Source: Bacteroides intestinalis DSM 17393
GTDB lineage: Bacteria; Bacteroidota; Bacteroidia; Bacteroidales; Bacteroidaceae
NCBI RefSeq assembly: GCF_000172175.1
Contig: NZ_ABJL02000007.1
Span: forward strand, 558,001-622,000
Length of the DNA: 64,000 bases
Direction: 5' to 3'
The notes under the pieces are model-generated. The model saw nothing but the letters and a program-made list of their open reading frames with translations, searched no databases and was not told where the DNA came from. This document shows positions 53,262 through 63,000 of this stretch, in pieces (within the stretch, counting starts at the first letter, position 1; the number at the start of each line of letters is the position of its first letter). A program made the translations under genes and the position numbers.

Positions 53262-54842
53262 TTATTTCCAATATTTGTTTTGTTCCAATTTGGTGTTTAC
53301 ACCAAGTTCCTTAGTCGGAATGGGGAGGAACTGGTTCTTTTCAGTTGTATTACTTACATACTGAGCCGCTCCTTTGGCATTGTTGGCAGTAGACCAACGT
53401 GCATCATTGACTGCTGCTCCCAAATCCTCTTTGATAGCCTTGTAGTAAATGCCCCAACGTACCAGGTCGTACTTGCGAAGAGACTCAAAGCAAAGTTCAC
53501 GACCACGTTCATCACGGATCAATTTCTGGAAGTCACCGTATGACAAATCTTTCACTTCGTCAATTCCTGCACGTTTACGTACTTCGTTGATACATGTGTA
53601 AGCTAATGCTGTAGGACCTTGGTTTGCTTCGTTTTCAGCTTCAGCGAGCATGAGCAGTACATCGGCATAACGCAGGAGACAATAGTTCTCTTGAGTATAG
53701 TTCTTATGCTTAGGGCTGCTGCTCTCCCATTCACGACGGTATTTGCCACAACGACGGTCTACAATCTGATTATCTTTCCAAGCAACCTGTACATCTTTGT
53801 TATTGAGTTTGTAAGGTGCCATAGCAAGATCGCGGCGAGCATCTTTTGCATCATACAAATCCCACAGAATCAAACTACCGGCATAGAATGCATACGTATA
53901 ACCGGCGCCTGTTCCTGCAGAGTTTTCCTGAAGGTTGCCGATTACATTACCGATACGGCTTTCAGTATAACTACCGTCGTCACGTGTTCCAACAAATTCT
54001 ACTTCCCACATGCTTTCATTGTAGGTAGTTTCATACTGGTCGGAAGCTAAGGCTTTCCACATGGCATATACATCCGGATTCAGCTTATGCTTCTTGGAAT
54101 CGTACACTGCTTTAGCATACTTGGCAGCTTTTTCATAATATGGCTTTCCACCTTTTGAAGGTTCGCCTGCGCGCCACAAACATACACGAGCCAGAATACC
54201 TTCTACTACAGTTTTCTTCACATGTGAAGGGGATGCATCATAGTTGCTGTCATCTACCATATCGAGGCAGTCTTCCATTTCCTGAATGATCCAGTCGAGT
54301 GCTTCGGCGTGGGGGGTAGCCTCCAGACTGCTGACGGTAATATCTTTTACTGTTTCTTTACGGATGGGCACTTCATACCAACCTTGTACCAGCAAGAAAT
54401 GATAATAGGCGCGCAGGAATTTAGCTTCTCCTTTGATGCGTGCTCTTACTTTCTCGTCAGAGATACTGGCTCCATCGATATTGTCGAGCAATACATTGGC
54501 ATTATTGATTCCTGAGTAAAGTGATTCCCATGTGTACCATAGATCGGTATTACCCGTATTATGTGAATTGGCCACTACCGCACTTGTTTGGTTTTGACGA
54601 TAGTAATAACTCAAATCGTCAATATTGGACAACATGCAAGAATAACGGTTTCCATACACATGTTCTGCTGCCATTGTCCAGTATACACCGGCTAATGCCA
54701 TTGTGCAATCAGTTTCATTCTTGTAGAATGTTTCAGGCGCTACAAAATCGTAGGGCTTGGTGTCAAGCATATCGCAACCAGCCATAGAAGTAACTATTGC
54801 CAAGATGCAAACTTTCTTGAAGATATTATTGATACTTTTCAT
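53262..54842 (-). CDS. susD: SusD/RagB family outer-membrane lipoprotein (PUL 2)
   Basis: A 526-residue SusD homologue: SPII signal MAGC (Cys23), DMLDTKPYDFVAPETFYKNETDC N-terminus, KFLRAYYHFLLVQGWYEVPI TPR-like core, and C-terminal CLLRYADVLLMLAEAENEAN...INEVRKRAGI...IRDERGRELCFESLRKYDLVRWG. Binds glycosaminoglycan fragments at the cell surface with the SusC encoded 23 bp upstream. Substrate inferred from the lyases and sulfatases of the locus. Confidence 0.93.
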   Translation of the reverse strand: MKSINNIFKKVCILAIVTSMAGCDMLDTKPYDFVAPETFYKNETDCTMALAGVYWTMAAEHVYGNRYSCMLSNIDDLSYYYRQNQTSAVVANSHNTGNTDLWYTWESLYSGINNANVLLDNIDGASISDEKVRARIKGEAKFLRAYYHFLLVQGWYEVPIRKETVKDITVSSLEATPHAEALDWIIQEMEDCLDMVDDSNYDASPSHVKKTVVEGILARVCLWRAGEPSKGGKPYYEKAAKYAKAVYDSKKHKLNPDVYAMWKALASDQYETTYNESMWEVEFVGTRDDGSYTESRIGNVIGNLQENSAGTGAGYTYAFYAGSLILWDLYDAKDARRDLAMAPYKLNNKDVQVAWKDNQIVDRRCGKYRREWESSSPKHKNYTQENYCLLRYADVLLMLAEAENEANQGPTALAYTCINEVRKRAGIDEVKDLSYGDFQKLIRDERGRELCFESLRKYDLVRWGIYYKAIKEDLGAAVNDARWSTANNAKGAAQYVSNTTEKNQFLPIPTKELGVNTKLEQNKYWK

Positions 54843-54865
54843 ATTAGTTTCTTGATTTTAGGTGA

Positions 54866-57800
54866 TTAGAAGGTTATGTTAATACCAAGTGATGCGTTGA
54901 ATGAACGCGGATAAGCGGACCAGTCGAAACCGGGAGTCAATACACTGTTACGTGTAGAAACCTCAGGATCGGAACCGGAATAACCTGTAATGGTGGCTAT
55001 ATTCTCTGCCGAAACAAAGAGTCTGGCTGCACTGATACCTAAAGAACGCAATGTATTAGGTGTGAAATTGTAACCCAGTGAGATGGTCTTTAACTTCAAG
55101 AACGAACCGTCTTCTATATACAGAGAACTGTAGTATTCTGCACCGATAGCTCTTGCACGTGGCATGTTGCTAGCCGGATTCTCAGGACTCCAGCGGTTTG
55201 TATAAGAAGCGAACATATTTGTATTCTTCTTGCTTTGAGGATTTTCAAATACCATGCGGTTCGCATTCAAAATATCGTTGCCGTAGCTCCATTGCAGGAA
55301 GATATTAAGATCCCAGTTCTTGTAGACAAAGTTATTGCTGAAACCACCTGTATGCTTGGGCTGTCCGTTACCAATAATGGTGCGATCGTCATCAGTGATT
55401 TTATTGCCTTCTTTATCACTTAGCTTCTTATATTTCGGATCACCCGGTTGGGCATCGTCTGAAATACGAACTACATCATCTTTCAGTTTGTATATGGTTT
55501 TGCCATTAGCATCAACTGAGGTGTTGAAATCTTCATATTTGTAAACACCGTCATAGATGAAACCGTACATACTTCCGGCTGCGTCACCTTTTTTGCTGAT
55601 ATAAGCAGGCATGGTCTTATATTTGTTATCCCAGTTTACGAAACTGATCATGTCATCTTGCCCGTAATTCAGTTCTACAATCTTATTGCTGTTGAAGGCA
55701 ATGTTAAAGTTAGAAGTCCATGTAAAGTTCTTACCCTTGATGTTTATAGTTTCCAGTGTAAGCTCAAAACCTTTATTGCGTAATTTACCAACATTCAGTG
55801 TAGCACTGGAGTATCCGGAACTTGCGGGAACATCTGCACCCAACAACAGATCTTTGGTAGTTTTGATATAATAGTCCATTGTTACATTGATACGCCCATC
55901 AAAGAAACCAAGATCCAAACCGAAGTCATATTGTTCGGTAGTTTCCCATTTCAACTTTTCATTGGCCATTGATCCTAATACATATCCGGGATAGAAAGAA
56001 CTGCCCCAAGGATATTTGTATACATTAGAACTGGTAACCAATTGTGCCATATAGTCGAAGTCACCGATACGGTTGTTACCTGTGAGACCCCAGCTTGCAC
56101 GTAATTTACCGTTTGACAACCAAGGAAGTGCGTCGGATACGAACTTCTCACGACCGAATGCCCAAGCCAATGAAGCTGATGGGAAGTAACCCCAACGATT
56201 GCCGGGGGCAAATTTGGAAGAACCATCGGTACGCATAGATGCTGTAACATAATACTTGGATGCATAGTTGTAGTTGATACGTCCCAGATAAGAAATCATG
56301 GCGTTTTCTCCTTGTGATGCTGTGACAACCGGAGTTGCGGAACCTTTGCCGATACCGGACATTCCGAAAGCTTCGTTTGTAATCTGTTCCTGGGTAATGC
56401 TGCTAAGATAGCTGGTGTATTTTTGGAAAGTAGCACCGACTAAAGCATTCAGGTTGTGATTGTTCTTTGCATAAACGTATGACAATGTATTTTCGTTCAG
56501 GTAGTTTCTTGTCTCCTGTTGTCTCAGGAATGCATTGATGCCTTTGCTTCGTGTATTAGACGGATGTGTATTACCGGTACTAGTTTGGCTTCCGTTGAAT
56601 TCTTCTCTTTTGATGTCGCGTCCGGTGTATCCGGCAGTAACTTTGAACTTCAGGTTTTTGATAATTTCCCATTCTACACCTAAGTTGGCTTGCAGATGGT
56701 TGGTTGTGGTACGACGGAACTCATTCTTTGCAGAGAGTACCGGGTTGAAACGGTAGTCATTACTCATGTCCACATCGCTATCGTACAGTTCGGCCAGAAG
56801 GTCGGAACCGGAGGGAGAAACCGGACGATAACCCCATACGCTATACATCAGTGAGTTGGATACTGTTGTTTCTGCGGTGGAAGGATTGGGACCGTTTTGC
56901 ACGTTGCTTGCAAAGTTTGCATTTGCATTGATCTTTATGCTCTTATTGATTCTTTGGTTGAAGTTGAAACGGCCCTGGTAACGAGAGAGGTCAGAGTTGA
57001 TGATGACACCCTGTTGGTTGCTGTAAGAGAGTGATGCAGAGTAGTCCATTTTATCGCTGCCACCACTTAAACCTACATAGTGGTTGTGGCTGATAGCTGT
57101 ACGATAAACTTCGTCCTGCCAATCATAGCTCTTGAAGTTTTTATAATCATCGAGAGTGATACCATCTTTCAGATAGTAGTAAGCAAACTCATCCACTTTT
57201 TCTCCATCTACTTCTTTGGTATTTCCTTCCATGATTTCTTTTTGCAGGTTGACGAAATCGTAGCCGTTCATCATGTCCATGGTGTTTCTTACTTTGCTAA
57301 CACTGACACTACCATTATAAGAGAGAGTTGCTTTTCCGGCTTTACCCTTCTTTGTTGTGATGATAACAACACCATTGGCACCACGAGAACCGTAGATCGC
57401 TGTTGCAGAAGCATCTTTCAATACGTCGATGGATTCAATATCGTTCGGGTTGAGGGCGCTCATTCCGGAAGTCTCACTTGGGAAACCGTCAATAACGTAC
57501 AACGGAGCGGTACTTTGAGTTAAAGAACCGGCACCACGGATTACGATATTAAAGTTGTCGCCCAGACCACCATCTGTGGAAGATACCTGTACACCGGCGA
57601 TACGTCCACCCAGTGTTTCTGCTACGTTGTTGATAGGGGTTTTGGTCAAGTCGCTCATATTAGCCTTACCGATAGCTCCGGTTAAGTCGCGACGTTTTAC
57701 GTCACCATAACCAACAGCCACAACGACTACCTCATCCAATGCCTGTGCGTCTTCTTGCAGAGTAACATTGAAAGTCTTTTGGCTGCCAACTTTAATTTCT

Positions 57801-58045
57801 TGAGTTTTATAACCTACAAAAGAGAATTGCAGGATATCAGAGGATTTAACATTGTCTAATTTAAAACTACCGTCAAGTGCGGTAATAGTTCCATTAGTAG
57901 TTCCTTTCACAACGACGCTAACTCCGGGAAGTTCTCCCATAGCATCAACAACTTTACCTGTAACTTGGCTACCTGTCTGTGCTTGTACGCCTAATACGCA
58001 GCAGAGAAAAGTTGCCAGTAGCATTAAGGTTACTTTCTGTTTCAT
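54866..58045 (-). CDS. susC: SusC/RagA TonB-linked outer-membrane transporter (PUL 2)
   Basis: A 1059-residue transporter with signal peptide to about residue 22 (CVLGVQAQ), carboxypeptidase-regulatory-like domain (QVTGKVVDAMGELPGVSVVVKG...GSFKLDNV), TonB/plug region VVAVGYGDVKRRDLTGAIG, DGFPSETSGMSALNPNDIES and VLKDASATAIYGSRGANGVV, and a barrel ending in LGINITF. Imports oligosaccharides for periplasmic breakdown. Its promoter has a -7 box at 58111-58118 and the 18-bp candidate HTCS site at 58160-58177. Confidence 0.95.
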   Translation of the reverse strand: MKQKVTLMLLATFLCCVLGVQAQTGSQVTGKVVDAMGELPGVSVVVKGTTNGTITALDGSFKLDNVKSSDILQFSFVGYKTQEIKVGSQKTFNVTLQEDAQALDEVVVVAVGYGDVKRRDLTGAIGKANMSDLTKTPINNVAETLGGRIAGVQVSSTDGGLGDNFNIVIRGAGSLTQSTAPLYVIDGFPSETSGMSALNPNDIESIDVLKDASATAIYGSRGANGVVIITTKKGKAGKATLSYNGSVSVSKVRNTMDMMNGYDFVNLQKEIMEGNTKEVDGEKVDEFAYYYLKDGITLDDYKNFKSYDWQDEVYRTAISHNHYVGLSGGSDKMDYSASLSYSNQQGVIINSDLSRYQGRFNFNQRINKSIKINANANFASNVQNGPNPSTAETTVSNSLMYSVWGYRPVSPSGSDLLAELYDSDVDMSNDYRFNPVLSAKNEFRRTTTNHLQANLGVEWEIIKNLKFKVTAGYTGRDIKREEFNGSQTSTGNTHPSNTRSKGINAFLRQQETRNYLNENTLSYVYAKNNHNLNALVGATFQKYTSYLSSITQEQITNEAFGMSGIGKGSATPVVTASQGENAMISYLGRINYNYASKYYVTASMRTDGSSKFAPGNRWGYFPSASLAWAFGREKFVSDALPWLSNGKLRASWGLTGNNRIGDFDYMAQLVTSSNVYKYPWGSSFYPGYVLGSMANEKLKWETTEQYDFGLDLGFFDGRINVTMDYYIKTTKDLLLGADVPASSGYSSATLNVGKLRNKGFELTLETINIKGKNFTWTSNFNIAFNSNKIVELNYGQDDMISFVNWDNKYKTMPAYISKKGDAAGSMYGFIYDGVYKYEDFNTSVDANGKTIYKLKDDVVRISDDAQPGDPKYKKLSDKEGNKITDDDRTIIGNGQPKHTGGFSNNFVYKNWDLNIFLQWSYGNDILNANRMVFENPQSKKNTNMFASYTNRWSPENPASNMPRARAIGAEYYSSLYIEDGSFLKLKTISLGYNFTPNTLRSLGISAARLFVSAENIATITGYSGSDPEVSTRNSVLTPGFDWSAYPRSFNASLGINITF

Positions 58046-58110
58046 AAATATTAAATTAATTAGTTATTAAAAAGGTTGTTCTTTCTCGTTAAACGACTCG
58101 AATCACCATG

Positions 58111-58118
58111 CAAATGTA
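58111..58118 (-). promoter_or_regulatory. -7 box of the PUL 2 susC promoter
   Basis: TACATTTG on the - strand (TAnnTTTG), about 65 bp before the susC start. No -33 TTTG, as expected for activator-dependent PUL promoters; the candidate activator site begins 41 bp upstream. Confidence 0.6.
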
Positions 58119-58159
58119 TGTGATTGAATAGAAGGCGACTTTCGCTAATAGTTCGCAAA

Positions 58160-58177
58160 AAGTACGAATTTGTACAT
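58160..58177 (-). promoter_or_regulatory. Candidate HTCS operator upstream of susC
   Basis: On the - strand reads ATGTACAAATTCGTACTT. Identical at 15 of 18 positions to the element at 59852-59869 before the sulfatase gene, same orientation, with 41 versus 40 bp to the -7 box. It contains two YGTAC half-sites 10 bp apart in direct orientation, as expected for an AraC-type DNA-binding domain. Confidence 0.65.
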
Positions 58178-58210
58178 TCTTGATAGAGAAGACCTGTTCT
58201 GTACGATTCC

Positions 58211-59770
58211 CTACCTTATTCCTTGGTTCTTACCTGCTTTCACCTGCTCTAGTAATGCTGAAAGCTCTTTTACCATCTCCGGATGCGTTGCCGCAACATT
58301 ATCTTTTTCCGATGGATCGATGGAAATATTGTACAGTTGGGGCTCGGGATCGTTTCCTAACTCCATTCTCGTCCAATGTTCGATGGCTGGTTTGTTGCTT
58401 GGTTCGATGTATTTCCATGTTCCTTGAATAATTGATAAGGTATTATTCAGATTCTGCTGTACTACATAATCACATCCGGTATTATCTTTCCCTAAGAAAG
58501 TAGACAGTTGGTCACGGCTGTCGGGAGCGACGGTTGCAGGTGTAAGCGGGTGATTCAGTAAGGTAGCCAAGGAAGCATACACGTCGATCATAGAGAATAA
58601 AGCTTGCTGTTTGCAAGGTTGAATACCGGCAGGCCAACGTACAATGAAGGGAATACGTGTTCCGGCTTCATAAGCACTATACTTACCGCCACGGTATTGT
58701 TTCATAGGAGTATGACCGTTCAGCAATTCGAAAGCCTGATCCTGATAGCCGTCGTCAATAACGGGACCATTATCGCTACAGAACACAAAGATAGTGTTAT
58801 CTGCAAGGTTCAGACTATCCAGAGTATTCATGATCTCGCCTACAGTCCAATCCAGTTGCAGGATTACGTCGCCACGGGTTCCCATACCGCTCTTTCCGGC
58901 AAAACGGGCATGAGGTACGCGAGGAACGTGTACGTCTTGTGTACCCATATACATGAAGAAAGGTTCGTCTTTATGTTTTATGATAAAGTCTTTAGCTTTA
59001 CCGGTGATGACATCTGCAATGTCTTCATCTACCCAAAGAGCCGATTTCCCACCAGTCATCCAGCCGATACGGGGAATACCGTTTACGATTGTATTATTAT
59101 GACCCTGGCTGGGTTTCAGTTTTACGAGTTCGGGATTTTCCAGTCCGGTAGGCCAGTCACCTACTTTATGGTGGTAATTAACGGTAATGGGGTCGTCGGG
59201 GTCTAAACCTACAACGTGTCCGTTTTCTACGAATACGCAAGGTACACGATCCACAGTGGCGGGAATAATGTATTCATAATCAAATCCTATATCCTGGGTA
59301 TTCGGCTTGATAAGATGGTTGAAGTCTGTGCCTCCTTTAGGACCAAGTCCTAGATGCCATTTACCAACGGCTCCGGTAGCATATCCTTCTGCCTTAAACA
59401 TGTCGGCCATGGTGACGCAGGCTGTATTGATAATGAGCTCGGAGTTGCCGGGGGCGATTCCTGTATTTTCCTGTCGCCAGGGATACATACCTGTCAGCAG
59501 ACCGAAGCGGGAGGGGGTACTGGTGGAAGAGGTGGCATAGGCATTAGTGAACTGCACACCTTGTCCGGCAAGGCGGTCGATATTGGGGGTACTTATTTTA
59601 GTGGCGCCATAGCAACTCAAGTCACCGATGCCCAGATCGTCGGCAATCAGGTAGATAACATTAGGCTTCTGACGGGTAGTGTCGGCGGTTTCTTTCTTCG
59701 ACGGATTTCCGCATCCGGCTATCAGGGCTGCGCCCGGAAGAAGGGACCATAAAGGGGAAAAATGTTTCAT
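58211..59770 (-). CDS. Sulfatase (S1 family, Ser-type), copy 2, lipoprotein
   Basis: A 519-residue sulfatase with an SPII signal (IAGC, Cys20), so membrane-anchored. KPNVIYLIADDLGIGDLSCYG gives the first metal ligands (Asp44/45); the formylglycine motif is STPSR with Ser84 as modified residue, followed by FGLLTG; AVGKWHLG and FCSDNGPVIDDGYQD complete the active site. Its place directly after the HTCS and before susC is the same as the GalNAc-6-sulfatase gene in the chondroitin sulfate PUL of B. thetaiotaomicron, as I remember it, so a similar activity is likely. Needs the Ser/Cys maturase anSME from elsewhere. Has its own promoter. Confidence 0.9.
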   Translation of the reverse strand: MKHFSPLWSLLPGAALIAGCGNPSKKETADTTRQKPNVIYLIADDLGIGDLSCYGATKISTPNIDRLAGQGVQFTNAYATSSTSTPSRFGLLTGMYPWRQENTGIAPGNSELIINTACVTMADMFKAEGYATGAVGKWHLGLGPKGGTDFNHLIKPNTQDIGFDYEYIIPATVDRVPCVFVENGHVVGLDPDDPITVNYHHKVGDWPTGLENPELVKLKPSQGHNNTIVNGIPRIGWMTGGKSALWVDEDIADVITGKAKDFIIKHKDEPFFMYMGTQDVHVPRVPHARFAGKSGMGTRGDVILQLDWTVGEIMNTLDSLNLADNTIFVFCSDNGPVIDDGYQDQAFELLNGHTPMKQYRGGKYSAYEAGTRIPFIVRWPAGIQPCKQQALFSMIDVYASLATLLNHPLTPATVAPDSRDQLSTFLGKDNTGCDYVVQQNLNNTLSIIQGTWKYIEPSNKPAIEHWTRMELGNDPEPQLYNISIDPSEKDNVAATHPEMVKELSALLEQVKAGKNQGIR

Positions 59771-59803
59771 AGCTTTTTGACTTTAGATTGTTATTTCTGA
59801 GGT

Positions 59804-59811
59804 CAAAGGTA
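59804..59811 (-). promoter_or_regulatory. -7 box of the sulfatase (copy 2) promoter
   Basis: TACCTTTG on the - strand (TAnnTTTG), 33 bp before the start at 59770; the candidate HTCS operator starts 40 bp upstream of it. No -33 TTTG. Confidence 0.6.
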
Positions 59812-59851
59812 GTGGCTTTTCCGGAATTGAGTGTATAAGGGAGTACAAGGG

Positions 59852-59869
59852 AAGGACGAAAATGTACAT
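59852..59869 (-). promoter_or_regulatory. Candidate HTCS operator upstream of the sulfatase
   Basis: On the - strand reads ATGTACATTTTCGTCCTT, the partner of the element at 58160-58177 (15/18 identical). A second partial copy of the core, AATGTACA, lies at 59890-59897. Confidence 0.65.
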
Positions 59870-59920
59870 AATGCTAATGAGAACACTGGAATGTACAGAA
59901 GAAGATGTTCTCCCTTTATA

Positions 59921-60000
59921 GAGAATCTTTTCTCAATATGGTGAGAGTTTCTTCTCAATGCGATGAAAATAGATTCTCTGTTTGATGAGAAAAGATTCTC
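59921..60000. repeat. Nested inverted repeats of GAGAATCTTTTCTCA type
   Basis: GAGAATCTTTTCTCA (59921-59935) is the perfect reverse complement of 59986-60000, 50 bp apart. Each arm is itself nearly palindromic (GAGAA...TTCTC), and further variants occur between (GAGAGTTTCTTCTC at 59943-59956, GATTCTCT at 59972-59979) and after (GAGAAAGATGAGAAG near 60010). Located between the HTCS stop and the sulfatase promoter; probably terminates the HTCS transcript, or adds regulator sites. Confidence 0.7.
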
Positions 60001-60037
60001 ACCATAGCGAGAAAGATGAGAAGACTCATACGGCTTA

Positions 60038-63000
60038 TTAACCTTCTTCGTCTTCTTCATCCTTGCTTCCTGTATCCGCATCCTCTCCTTTGCGATAAGC
60101 CAGCGGACTTACATGGTATACATCCTTGAAACACTTTGAGAAGTAGCGGGAAGAGCTGAATCCGATCTTGTCTGAGATTTCGGTAATATTCAGTTCCGGA
60201 TTGTTCCGCAACATCAAGGCACCTTTCTTCAGGCGAATGGTCAGGATGAAATCATTCGGTGTTTGTCCGGTGATGGCCTTCAGCTTGGTGAACAGGTTGG
60301 TACGAGCCATTGCCATTTCACGGGCGAAGATATTGACATTGAATTCCGTATTATCCAGATTCTTCTCGATGATGCTGATGGCACGATCCAGAATTTCCTT
60401 ATCTATCGGGTTCGTTGCCAGCATCTGGGCATAGGCTTGCGGTTGCTTGCTGAACTTCTCTTGTAGAAGGATGCGTGAGTTTACCAGGTTGTTGCAACGG
60501 GAAATCAGCAAGTTCGTATTGAAAGGCTTGGTGATGTAATCATCTGCACCAATACGCAGGCCCTCGATGTTTTGTTCTACGGCGGTTCGGGCTGTAAGCA
60601 GCACTACCGGAATGTGGCAGGTATTGAAGTCGTTCTTAACCTGTTTACATAGCTCAGTACCAGACATCTTAGGCATAACCACGTCGCTTACTACGATGTT
60701 CGGCATTTCCTTCTGTACCAGTTCCAGGCCTTCTTCCCCGTCTGCGGCAGTCAGTACCTGATAGAATGGGCGGAAGATATTCTCCAGCATTTCACGGATG
60801 GAGGCATTGTCTTCTACGATAACCATTTTAACGTCAGGCATGCGTTTTATCGGAGCATTCTCTTCCAACTCAGCTTTGAGTGAAGCATCAATTTCAGAAG
60901 TTTGTGCCTGTTCTATTTGTTGTACGGCTTCGGTCTTCTTACTGATTTCTTCCTGACTGAAATGAGCGTTTCCAAGATGGAGACGAATGATGAAGCTGCT
61001 GCCTTTGCCGAGTTCACTCTCTACCTTGATAGTGCCGTGGTGCAGTTCGATGATACCTTTCGTGAGGGCCAGTCCGATACCGGTACCAACGCCGGTGGCA
61101 AGGCTATCCATTTGTTCGGTCTGATAGAAACGGTCGAATATCTTATCTATCTCTTTGGCGTCGATACCGCTGCCGGTATCAGTCACACGGATGACGGCTT
61201 CGTTACCTTCGGTGGTAATACTGAGGGTAATGGTATCCTCTGCCTGAGTGTGCTTGATGGCATTGGACAGGAGGTTGTTAATAACCTTCTGCATCTGTTT
61301 CTGGTCGTACCATACTTCAAGGCTTTCGCTGTCTTTCTCGAAGTTGAAACTGATCTGCTTGCTGCTGGCATACTCCATAAAAATCAGATAGTTCTCATAG
61401 AGGAAATGTACGATGTTGTGCGGACTGACTTTTACTTTCATATGTCCTTGTTCCTGCTTGCGGAAGTCAAGAAGTTCGGTGATCAGTTCGCGCAACTGGA
61501 TACTATTCTGGTAGATACTCAATATCTTATTATAGATAGTGGGTGTGAAGTTCTGCAGTTGCATCAGGGTTTCCACCTGCGACACGATAAGGGTAAGCGG
61601 GGTGCGGAATTCGTGTGAGATGTTGGTGAAGAAGCGTAACTTGGACTGGTTCAAGGCTTCTACATCTTGTATGTGCTTTTGCTCATATTTCAACGATTCA
61701 CGTAGTTTGATTCTCGATTTGTACGTTCTTACAAGATACCATAAAAGGATGGCAGTCACTATCAGATAAATAAGATAGGCAAGTGGGGTTTTGTAGTAAG
61801 GAGGCAATACGTGAATAGTCAGATGCACCTGCGGGCAAAGGGATTCTTCTTTCCCTTTGGGCTTAATCAGCAGGTTGTACGTTCCGGCATTCAGGTTCGT
61901 ATAAGTGATGATGGGCTGGCCACGCGTACTGTTCCAGTCGTCGGAGAAGCCTTCCAGTTTGTAAATAATTTCATCTTTATTGGCTGCCACGTAGTTGGAA
62001 GTGGCAAATTCAATGCTGAACATGGTCTGGTTTGCGTCCAGGGTGATCTCTTGGGTATGGCATAAAGATTGCGTCAAAATGCCTGTTTCATCGCTGACTT
62101 TTACTTCGGAACCGTTTACGATGAGGCGGGAAAGGATGATTTTGTAGGGCTTCGGAGTAAAGTTAAGTTCCAGCTCATTGAACGAAAGCATACCTTGTGT
62201 GCCGCCGAGGAATACTTCGCCATCTCGCGTTACACATAGTGCATTCTCATTGACTGCTGTCAACGGGAAGCCGTTTTCTGCACTATAGTTCTGGAACTTC
62301 TCTGTTTTCTGGTCGAAAATGGAGAACCCCTGATTAGTGATAAGTATCAGTTTGCCGCTGACCGGGGATTCCTGCGTATCGTAGATACAATCGCTGACGA
62401 GTCCGTTCTTATCTTTGTCAAAGTTCTCGAAGTCATTGCTGGCAGGGCGATACAGGTCGAGTCCGCTTCCTGAAGTGGAAAACCAGAGATTACCCTTATT
62501 ATCTTGCATGATGTTGTTCACATTGTTGTTGCTGAGGCTGTGCGGTTGTGCCACGTCGTGCCGGTAATTGGTCAGCTTGTTGGTATCGAAACGGTAGGAG
62601 AAGATACCTTCGCCCGTGGCGGCAATCCAGAGTGTGCCATTGTTATCTACTTCTACATCGGCCACCATTGTTATTTTGCGCCCTTCTTTGGTGTCTTTGA
62701 AGAGTTGCCGGCATTTTCCGCTTTGGGGATCAAACAAACATACGCCATTCTGGGTGGCGACAATTAACTGGTCATGATAAGGTGCTATGTCACGAACAAT
62801 GTTTGATGGAAGCGTTTCCGGATTGCCTTCTTCCATGAGATAGTGGGTGAATGCTCCTGTACGGATATCGAGCTTGTTCAGTCCACCGAGATGAGTACCT
62901 ATCCAGATGATTTCTTTGGCAGGATCATAATAGAGGGCTTTTACATTGCTGTGGGAGATACTATTATATCCCTTTCCGGCAAGATACCATTTGAACTCAC

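Noticed and set aside
60902..61618. 238-codon + strand open frame
   Set aside because: Lies antisense in the HisKA/HATPase part of the HTCS; no ribosome site and no domain.
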